From NCBI GenBank assembly GCA_027490555.1, contig JAIXXW010000216.1, positions 1-12,532 on the forward strand: DNA of 12,532 nucleotides, in the 5' to 3' direction. Below the pieces are notes generated by a model, which saw only the letters and a list, made by a program, of their open reading frames with translations, was not told the DNA's origin and did not search any database. The stretch comes from Comamonadaceae bacterium (lineage in GTDB: Bacteria; Pseudomonadota; Gammaproteobacteria; Burkholderiales; Burkholderiaceae_C). Positions 5,892-11,441 of this stretch are shown here, piece by piece; the first letter of the stretch is position 1; every line of letters begins with the position of its first letter. A program made the translations under genes and the position numbers.

Positions 5892-6504
5892 CGAATCCAA
5901 GCCTGCATTGCGTATCAGCCATATCGTTCACGGCCGCCAACTTATGGGAAACCGGGTCTATTACCTGGTAGACCCCAAAGGGCAAGGCGATTTGAGGGCT
6001 GTGCCCGAAACCGTTGTGTTACGCCGCTGGCGGATGCGTAAGTTTCCTGGGCACATCTTTTCAGGCACGCGGCTGAGTTCTACCCTGTGGCGGGCTGTGG
6101 GGCTGGCTTTGGGCAGCAATGCACGTGCCTTGTGCCGGATGTCAGTTGATGCCCTGGCCGCCACTGTTGAAAAGCAGCGCCCCCTGCTGAGGGCACACCA
6201 TTTCGCCTTGCCGGCTCCTGCCGCGCTACACGCACTGTTTGCCGTTTGTGGCCCAATCCGTCTGGCTGCCATCCTCAAGCGGCACCTAGCGCCGGATCGG
6301 GGTAACCTTTCGGGCATACCCGATCTTTTGCTGTATGCCATCAACACCGAAACAGGCCTGCCGTCCATCGCGCGGTTTGTAGAGGTGAAGAAACCTGATG
6401 AGAAGGTTTCCCAAGCGCAGATCGATGAAATCGCCTTTCTCAATGGGCTGGGTCTGCATGCTCGGGTGCTGCGACTGATGGAGGCTAATGTCCGCAAGGT
6501 TTAG
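5881..6504 (+). CDS. VRR-NUC domain protein (putative nuclease) with unfamiliar N-terminal half
   Basis: 207 residues. The C-terminal part matches the VRR-NUC (PD-(D/E)xK) pattern: GNLSGIPDLLLY with Asp148, FVEVKKPDEK with Glu168 and Lys170, then SQAQIDEIAFL with Gln180, and a closing hydrophobic strand (HARVLRL). Known VRR-NUC proteins are structure-specific or Holliday-junction nucleases and occur often in phages. Residues 1-100 (basic, with VYYLVDPKGQGDLRA and LRRWRMRKFPGH) resemble nothing I recognise. No good ribosome site precedes ATG 5881, and the frame stays open upstream to a TAG at 5728, so a longer form is possible. It is the last gene before attR and appears uninterrupted, unlike most neighbouring phage genes. 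Confidence 0.7.
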   Translation: MNETESKPALRISHIVHGRQLMGNRVYYLVDPKGQGDLRAVPETVVLRRWRMRKFPGHIFSGTRLSSTLWRAVGLALGSNARALCRMSVDALAATVEKQRPLLRAHHFALPAPAALHALFAVCGPIRLAAILKRHLAPDRGNLSGIPDLLLYAINTETGLPSIARFVEVKKPDEKVSQAQIDEIAFLNGLGLHARVLRLMEANVRKV

Positions 6505-6543
6505 ATGGACTTCCAAACGTGGGGAGTTAGACCCTCCGTTTTG

Positions 6544-6569
6544 GGCGGAAGAAGGGGGATTCGAACCCC
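6544..6569 (-). repeat. Inverted tRNA-Ser-like T arm and acceptor end
   Basis: Read on the minus strand, this is GGGGTTCGAATCCCC followed by CTTCTTCCGCC. That is a T arm with the invariant TTCGAAT loop, then a tRNA 3' acceptor strand. It resembles the tRNA-Ser 3' end at 94-118 but differs at several acceptor positions and ends CCC rather than CCA. No 5' half of a tRNA precedes it. It lies about 140 bp from attR in opposite orientation and may be the relic of another tRNA attachment core. Confidence 0.5.
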
Positions 6570-6595
6570 ATTCAGGAGACCTATTCGTTGCGAAC

Positions 6596-6620
6596 CAACT
6601 GCGGAATCCACTGCGGAATC
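6596..6620 (+). repeat. Right cluster of short direct repeats, putative integrase arm sites
   Basis: CAACTGCGGAATC (6596-6608) and CACTGCGGAATC (6609-6620) are adjacent copies, 12 bp apart, of the core found three times near attL. They keep the same orientation as the left copies relative to the window. Presence near both ends but nowhere between supports a role in recombination rather than gene control. Confidence 0.55.
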
Positions 6621-6708
6621 GCGGGAAAACAGGGGTCGAACGGGGTCAACAGAAACTGCCCCTGAGAGCGAAAACGGGTTTTGAACGCCCGGCATTTCCC
6701 CCGGGAGA

Positions 6709-6735
6709 AGGGTTCGAATCCCTCCGTTTCCGCCA
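6709..6735 (+). repeat. attR: attR: right 27-bp attachment repeat
   Basis: Exact copy of 93-119: the T-loop half, acceptor strand and CCA of tRNA-Ser. No anticodon or D arm precedes it, so it is a fragment and not a second tRNA gene. Beyond it lie a terminator and core genes, marking the island boundary. Confidence 0.9.
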
Positions 6736-6746
6736 GTGACCCATTG

Positions 6747-6771
6747 AAAACGCCCCTGACGGGGCGTTTTT
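6747..6771 (+). terminator. Intrinsic terminator, probably the original tRNA-Ser terminator
   Basis: AAAACGCCCC (6747-6756) pairs with GGGGCGTTTT (6761-6770) around TGAC, with a T run after it. The A run before the stem means it can also end leftward transcription from hemH, whose stop lies about 70 bp away. Its position just beyond attR suggests it served the tRNA before integration. Confidence 0.85.
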
Positions 6772-6837
6772 CATGTGGCTTCAGCCATGTGGTGGCCGTG
6801 GGGGTTCAGCGAACAACGCCTCGAAACCGCGATGGCT

Positions 6838-7926
6838 TCAACTTTTGGCGCCGTGGGCCAAAGCCCTTTGGCGGCTGGCCGCCAAGGCGGCGGGATCGGG
6901 TGCTTTCAGATCCCAGCCTTGCATGTGCCCCAGGCTGATGTCGGCCAGCGCCTCGATCCACTGCGCGTTGTTGTTCAGGCAGGGGATGTAGCTGAAGCTT
7001 TCGCCGCCCGCATGCAAGAACGCCTCCTGCGCTTCCTGCTGGATTTCTTCCAGCGTTTCCAGGCAATCGCTGGTGAAGCCGGGGCAGATCACATCGACTT
7101 TCTTCACGCCTTGCCCCGCCATGGCGACCAAGGTGGGCTCGGTGTAGGGCTCCAGCCACTTGGCCTTGCCAAAGCGCGATTGGAAGGTGAGTGTGTATTG
7201 GTCTTTGCTCAGACCCAGGGCTTCGGCCAGCAGGCGGCCAGTTTTCATGCACTCACAGTGGTAAGGATCACCCAGCAGCAGCGTGCGCTCGGGCACCCCG
7301 TGAAAACTCATCACCAATTTTTCGGCCTGACCATGGTTGGCCCAATGTTGGCGGACTGTTTGCGCCAGCGCCGCGATGTAGCGCGGGTCGTCGTGGTAGC
7401 GGTTGGCAAAGCGCAGCTCGGGGATGAGCCGGGTTTTGAGGCCCCAGCGGTACACCGCGTCGAACACGCTGGCCGTGGTGGTGCCGCTGTACTGAGGGTA
7501 GGCGGGCACGATCAGCACCCGCTGCACGCCTTCGGCCTTGAGGGCCGACAGTTGCGCCGGAATCGAGGGTTGGCCGTAGCGCATGGCGTAACGCACGGTG
7601 ATGGGGTGCCCGCGCTCTTGCAGCGCGGTGCCCAAGGCTTGGGCCTGTTGCTCGGTGAAGGCCTTCAGGGGCGAGCCCTGCTCGGTCCAGATGCTGGCGT
7701 ATTTGGCGGCCGATTTGGCCGGACGCACGCGCAGGATGATGCCGTGCAGGATCAGCCACCAGATCGGTTTGGGGATTTCGACCACACGGCTGTCGCCCAG
7801 AAACTCGGCCAGGTATTTGCGCAGGGCAGGGGCTGTGGGCGCGCTGGGCGTGCCCAGGTTGCAATACAAAACAGCCGTGCGGGCTGCCTGACCATGTTGG
7901 AAGGAGGGTTCTTGTTGAAAAGCCAT
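6838..7926 (-). CDS. hemH: Ferrochelatase
   Basis: 362 residues, normal for the family. It inserts ferrous iron into protoporphyrin IX as the last step of haem synthesis. Family marks include the N-terminal LYCNLGTP, PIWWLILHGIILRVRPAKSAAKY, the PAYPQYSGTTTASVFD segment, the catalytic histidine region SFHGVPERT (His209), GDPYHCEC, and FTSDCLETLEEI (Glu290, equivalent to the conserved proton-relay glutamate). The C terminus is short and shows no cysteine cluster for an iron-sulfur centre. ATG 7926 is preceded by GGGAGA on its strand (7934-7939 in plus coordinates). The gene is divergent from the HAD gene, with 19 bp between starts, and ends close to the terminator beyond attR. Confidence 0.96.
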   Translation of the reverse strand: MAFQQEPSFQHGQAARTAVLYCNLGTPSAPTAPALRKYLAEFLGDSRVVEIPKPIWWLILHGIILRVRPAKSAAKYASIWTEQGSPLKAFTEQQAQALGTALQERGHPITVRYAMRYGQPSIPAQLSALKAEGVQRVLIVPAYPQYSGTTTASVFDAVYRWGLKTRLIPELRFANRYHDDPRYIAALAQTVRQHWANHGQAEKLVMSFHGVPERTLLLGDPYHCECMKTGRLLAEALGLSKDQYTLTFQSRFGKAKWLEPYTEPTLVAMAGQGVKKVDVICPGFTSDCLETLEEIQQEAQEAFLHAGGESFSYIPCLNNNAQWIEALADISLGHMQGWDLKAPDPAALAASRQRALAHGAKS

Positions 7927-7945
7927 GCGGTATTCTCCCACCACC

Positions 7946-8653
7946 ATGATTGACATTTCCAAAATCAGAGCCATTACCCTCGATCTGGACGACACTTTGT
8001 GGCCCGTCTGGCCCACGATTGGGCGTGCCGAGCTGGCTTTGCAGGCTTGGCTGAGCCACCATGCCCCGGGCGCGGCCGCGCTGTCGGCCGATCCTGAACT
8101 CAAAAAAACCGTTCGCGCCGAGATCCACGCGCGCCATGCCGACCGGGCACACGATCTGTCTTTTCTGCGCCGGGAGTCGATTCGCGCCCTGTTGCAGCAA
8201 GCCGGGGAGTCCACCCACCTGGCCGAAGCGGCCTTTGAGGTGTTCTTTGCCGAACGCCAGCGGGTGGATTTGTTTGACGATGCACTGCCTGCGCTGGCCT
8301 TTTGGAGCCAGCGCATGCCAGTGGTGGCGTTGTCGAACGGCAATGCCGATGTGCACCGTGTGGGCATTGGCCAGCACTTTCATGCCAGCGTGAGCGCTCA
8401 GTCTTTGGGCGTGGCCAAGCCGGACTTGCGCATTTTTGTGGCGGGCGCTGCAGCGGCAGGCGTGCAGCCCCACGAGGTGCTGCACATTGGTGACGACGCG
8501 CACGCCGATTGCGTGGGGGCATTGGCTGCGGGCATGCAGGTCGCCTGGCTCAACCGGGACGGCCAGGATTGGACCCATGGCGAGATGCGGCCGCACCTGG
8601 ACGTGCGAGACTTGCATGCGCTGTGCGCCTGTTGGCCCGACTATCCCCGCTAG
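7946..8653 (+). CDS. HAD-superfamily hydrolase (phosphatase)
   Basis: 235 residues from ATG 7946. An ATG at 7925 is in frame but overlaps the hemH start codon, and the homologous-looking region begins near ISKIRAITLDLDDT, so 7946 is preferred. All four HAD motifs are visible: DLDDT (nucleophile Asp13, acid/base Asp15), LSNGN with Ser130, KPD with Lys158, and GDDAHADCVGA (Asp183, Asp184). The helical cap lies between motifs I and II, as in subfamily IA (phosphoglycolate phosphatase or nucleotidase-like enzymes). The substrate cannot be told from the sequence. No Shine-Dalgarno precedes the start. TTCTTG (7909-7914) and TATTCT (7931-7936), 16 bp apart, could give a nearly leaderless mRNA; this is tentative. 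Confidence 0.88.
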   Translation: MIDISKIRAITLDLDDTLWPVWPTIGRAELALQAWLSHHAPGAAALSADPELKKTVRAEIHARHADRAHDLSFLRRESIRALLQQAGESTHLAEAAFEVFFAERQRVDLFDDALPALAFWSQRMPVVALSNGNADVHRVGIGQHFHASVSAQSLGVAKPDLRIFVAGAAAAGVQPHEVLHIGDDAHADCVGALAAGMQVAWLNRDGQDWTHGEMRPHLDVRDLHALCACWPDYPR

Positions 8654-8707
8654 CGGGCGGACGGCCATCCCGAAAACATTTTTGTCACTTCACCTGAGGT
8701 CTGCCCC

Positions 8708-9358
8708 ATGACACTGAAGATTTACGGCATCGGCGCTTCCCGCGCTGCCCGTCCGATCTGGACCGCACTCGAGTTGGGCGTCCCGTTCGAGCTCATCGCC
8801 ACCCCCTACGCGGGCGGTGCCACTCGGACGCCCGAGTTTTTGGCGATCAACCCCAATGGGCACATTCCGGCGCTGATCGACGAGCGCCCCGAGGGGACGG
8901 TCACGGTATGGGAAAGCATGGCCTGTACGCTTTACATCGCGCGCGCGCACGGCAAGGCCGATGGCCAGTCCATCACGCCCGCCAACGCCCGCGAAGAAGC
9001 CGAGACCTTGCGCTGGAGTTTTTGGACGGTGACCGAGTTGGAGAGTGACGCGCTCACGGTGCTGATGCACCGCATGGCCATGCCCGAGGACCAGCGCAAG
9101 CCCGAGCTGGCCGAACGCGCCGAAAGCCGCTTGAAAGTGCCGCTGGCCGTACTGGACAAACACCTGCAAGCCCAGAGCGCCAAAGGCGAGGCCTATTTGG
9201 CGGCGAACCGTTTCACTGTGGCCGATGTGTGTGTGGCCAGCGTGGCCAGCTGGATCCGCCCTGCCGCTGCATTGCTGGCGCAATACCCGGCGGTGTCACG
9301 TTGGATGCCGCTGTGCCTGGAGCGTCCCGCCCAGGCGCAAGCGCGGGCGATGAAGTGA
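8708..9358 (+). CDS. Glutathione S-transferase family protein
   Basis: 216 residues with the two-domain GST layout. The N-terminal thioredoxin-like domain shows IYGIGASRAARPIW (Ser11 in the catalytic position), the cis-proline segment GHIPAL (Pro54), and WESMA (Glu69, Ser70) that binds the gamma-glutamyl part of glutathione. The helical C-terminal domain contains the N-capping motif RFTVADVCVA (Thr170, Asp173). The class and electrophile substrate are not evident. GAGG about 8 bp upstream supports ATG 8708. It follows the HAD gene in the same direction after 54 bp, so the two may share a transcript, and it converges on the HpnD-like gene with a 28-bp gap. Confidence 0.92.
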   Translation: MTLKIYGIGASRAARPIWTALELGVPFELIATPYAGGATRTPEFLAINPNGHIPALIDERPEGTVTVWESMACTLYIARAHGKADGQSITPANAREEAETLRWSFWTVTELESDALTVLMHRMAMPEDQRKPELAERAESRLKVPLAVLDKHLQAQSAKGEAYLAANRFTVADVCVASVASWIRPAAALLAQYPAVSRWMPLCLERPAQAQARAMK

Positions 9359-9386
9359 GGCAGTCTGCCGCAGCCACAGGGGGCGC

Positions 9387-10226
9387 TCAGAACCGCCCCA
9401 GCGCCTGCATCTTCCAGGCCAGCCACAGTTTGCGCAGCGGGGTCAGGGCGATGCGCTGGTGCAGCACCTGGAAACCCGTGGCTTCGATTTCGCGCAGCAA
9501 GGTGCGGTAAATGCTGGCCATCATCAGGCTCGGCTTTTGGGCGCGGCGGTCGGCAGCGGGCAGCAGGGCCAGGGCTTCGTCGTACAGCGCCTGGGCGCGG
9601 TCGGTCTGGAACTTCATCAGGGCTCTGAATCGGTCTGAATAGTCGCGCTGGATCAACTCGTTGGCCTTGACGCCAAAGCGTTGCTGTTCGTCCAGCGGCA
9701 GGTAGATGCGCCCGCGCATCGCGTCTTCGCCCACGTCGCGGATGATGTTGGTCATCTGAAAGGCCAGACCCAGCTTGTGGGCGTAGGCCGTGGTGGCGTC
9801 GTCGGTCTGGCCAAAGATGCGGGCCGCGACTTCGCCCACCACGCCCGCCACCAGGTGGCAGTACTGGGTCAGCCCTGCAAAGTCCAAGTAGCGTGTCTGA
9901 TTCAGGTCCATCTGGCAGCCTTCGATCACGGCCAAGAGGTGGCGGCTGTCGATGCCAAACGTCTGGGTCAAGGGCATGAGGGCGTGCATGACGGGGTGGC
10001 TGGGCTGGCCTGCATAGGCCTGGAGCACTTCTTTTTGCCACCAGGCGAGTTTGGTGGCGGCCACGCCGGGGTCGCTGATCTCGTCGACCACGTCGTCCAC
10101 CTCACGGCAAAACGCATAAAAAGCGGTGATCGCTGCGCGCCGCTCGGGGGGCAAAAACAAAAAGGCGTAATAGAAACTGCTGCCCGATGCGGCGGCTTTT
10201 TGCTGGACGTAGTCTTGCGGGCTCAT
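9387..10226 (-). CDS. hpnD: Presqualene diphosphate synthase (HpnD-like)
   Basis: 279 residues, typical for trans-isoprenyl head-to-head synthases. An early SGSSFYYAFLFLPPERRAAI is followed by the first aspartate-rich motif REVDDVVDE (41-49), the substrate-pocket region EGCQMDLNQTRY, VAGVVGEVAARIFG, and the second aspartate-rich motif NIIRDVGEDAMRGRIYLP (160-177). These bind diphosphate through magnesium. HpnD joins two farnesyl diphosphates to presqualene diphosphate for hopanoid synthesis; a phytoene-synthase activity cannot be excluded by sequence alone. It is second in a two-gene operon, 55 bp after the squalene-synthase-like gene. No hpnE-type oxidoreductase follows here. Confidence 0.87.
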   Translation of the reverse strand: MSPQDYVQQKAAASGSSFYYAFLFLPPERRAAITAFYAFCREVDDVVDEISDPGVAATKLAWWQKEVLQAYAGQPSHPVMHALMPLTQTFGIDSRHLLAVIEGCQMDLNQTRYLDFAGLTQYCHLVAGVVGEVAARIFGQTDDATTAYAHKLGLAFQMTNIIRDVGEDAMRGRIYLPLDEQQRFGVKANELIQRDYSDRFRALMKFQTDRAQALYDEALALLPAADRRAQKPSLMMASIYRTLLREIEATGFQVLHQRIALTPLRKLWLAWKMQALGRF

Positions 10227-10281
10227 GGCCTGGGATTCTCGCACCGAACGACAGCGATCCCGGCCGCAGCCAGGACAGTGT

Positions 10282-11355
10282 TCAAGGGCTGGATACGTCC
10301 GACATTTTTTGGAATTGCCGGCCCAGCGCGGCGCGCGAGCCCAGGCCCAGCGCGATGCGCCACAACAGGGCCCGCATGTCGCTTCTCGGCATCTTGACGT
10401 GATGGCGCAGGGCGACAGGGCCTTGGCGACGCAAGAGGGCGACGGTGCGGGCACCGACCAAGGCGGGCAAGGCGGAGGCCAGGCGCAAGCGCAGCGGTTG
10501 CAGGGCCAAGGCGTAGCGCATGCCCTCGGCCAGTTGCGCCTGGGTGTGCTCCAGCCAGTGTCCGTACAGCGGGGCCAGCGCTTGCAGGGTGTCTGGGTGG
10601 TCCGCTTGCACGGCTTCGGCCAGCATGGACGGGGTCAGTCCGGCCTTGGCCAGGGTCTCGACGGGCCAGTAGCATCGGCCCGCCGCCAGGTCGGCGCCGG
10701 CATCGCGGACGATGTTCAGGCGCTGCAGTCCCATGCCATAGGTGCGCCCCATGCGCACCATGTCGCTTTGCGGCAAAGAGCTGTAGCCGGGCAGGTGGCG
10801 GCCGCACAGTTCGGTCCAGAACTCCCCCACGCAGCCGGCCACCAGCCAGGTGTACTCGTCCAATTCCGCTTCGGTTTGCAAGGCCTGAAGCCCTGGGCCA
10901 AAACGGGCCATGTCCAGCTGCTGGCCCCGGGTGATGTGTCCCAGCACCTGGCGCACGCTGCTTTGGTCTTGCGGCGGGAGTTGGTGCAACAGCGGCAGGC
11001 AATCGGGCAGGGCCTGCATCAGCGCCTGTTCGTTCGTGTCGGTTTGTTGAGCAGCGAAGTGCCGGGTCAGCCTGAGCAGTTCACGGTGCACCTCGCCAGC
11101 CGGCTCGGTGTCGGCGATCCAGGCGCTCATCAAGTCCAGCAGGACTTGTCTTTCTTGCTGGGGCAGGGTGCTGGTGTCGGCCACGGTGTCGGTGGCGCGC
11201 GCCAGCAGGTAGCCGACGGCCACCGGCGCTTGCAGGGCGGAGGGCAGCAAGCGGATGGACAGGTCAAAAGAACGGGACACCCCCCGCAGCAGGCGCCGTT
11301 GAGCAGGGTTGAGGCCCGGGCTTGGAGTCTGTGTTGTCAAAGGGGTTGTGTCCAT
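10282..11355 (-). CDS. Squalene synthase-like enzyme (phytoene/squalene synthase family)
   Basis: 357 residues from ATG 11355; an in-frame TTG at 11397 would add 14 residues and has no better ribosome site. SRSFDLSIRLLP (27-38), the first aspartate motif ATDTVAD (Asp56, Asp60), EYTWLVAGCVGEFW, and the second aspartate motif NIVRDAGADLAAGRCYWP (Asp218, Asp222) are all present. The DTVAD and CYWP forms resemble single-enzyme squalene synthases more than the usual HpnC, which carries a DDIAD-type motif. It is first in an operon with the HpnD-like gene, so the pair plausibly makes squalene or a related C30 compound. The division of labour between them is uncertain, and hpnC remains a possible label. 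The C-terminal 70 residues are basic and may lie near the membrane. Confidence 0.8.
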   Translation of the reverse strand: MDTTPLTTQTPSPGLNPAQRRLLRGVSRSFDLSIRLLPSALQAPVAVGYLLARATDTVADTSTLPQQERQVLLDLMSAWIADTEPAGEVHRELLRLTRHFAAQQTDTNEQALMQALPDCLPLLHQLPPQDQSSVRQVLGHITRGQQLDMARFGPGLQALQTEAELDEYTWLVAGCVGEFWTELCGRHLPGYSSLPQSDMVRMGRTYGMGLQRLNIVRDAGADLAAGRCYWPVETLAKAGLTPSMLAEAVQADHPDTLQALAPLYGHWLEHTQAQLAEGMRYALALQPLRLRLASALPALVGARTVALLRRQGPVALRHHVKMPRSDMRALLWRIALGLGSRAALGRQFQKMSDVSSP

Positions 11356-11374
11356 GGTGATGCCGGATTGTCGC

Positions 11375-11403
11375 TTGACATCGGCTGTGATTTTCAATAG
11401 ATT
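11375..11403 (+). promoter_or_regulatory. Sigma-70 promoter of the RND adaptor gene
   Basis: A perfect TTGACA (11375-11380), a 17-bp spacer and TAGATT (11398-11403) give a well-formed promoter about 40 bp upstream of the adaptor start codon. It lies in the divergent region shared with the squalene-synthase-like gene. Confidence 0.65.
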
Positions 11404-11422
11404 ACTAACCAGTCAGTCAGTA
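11403..11422. promoter_or_regulatory. TetR-type operator-like palindrome
   Basis: TACTAACCAGTCAGTCAGTA has outer half sites TACTnAC and GTnAGTA that mirror each other (12 of 20 positions symmetric). Its ACTGACTGG-type core, read on the other strand, is the look of sites bound by TetR-family repressors of RND pumps. It overlaps the -10 end and the expected transcription start, a position suited to repression. No regulator gene lies inside the window. Confidence 0.5.
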
Positions 11423-11441
11423 TCTTTGCCTTGGGAATCAC

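Larger units (their letters stand above)
6505..6708. other. Right-end non-coding stretch of the island
   Basis: No gene is seen between the VRR-NUC stop and attR. The stretch holds a reversed tRNA-Ser-like 3' end (6544-6569) and two copies of the end repeat (6596-6620). This organisation fits a recombinase attachment region. Confidence 0.5.

Noticed and set aside
6709..6735. Second tRNA-Ser gene
   Set aside because: Only the T-arm and acceptor 3' half are present; no anticodon arm or 5' acceptor strand precedes it.
6775..7953. Long plus-strand frame of 392 residues
   Set aside because: It is the antisense shadow of hemH, which has all family motifs.
10225..11400. Long plus-strand frame of 391 residues
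   Set aside because: It is the antisense shadow of the squalene-synthase-like gene in high-GC DNA.
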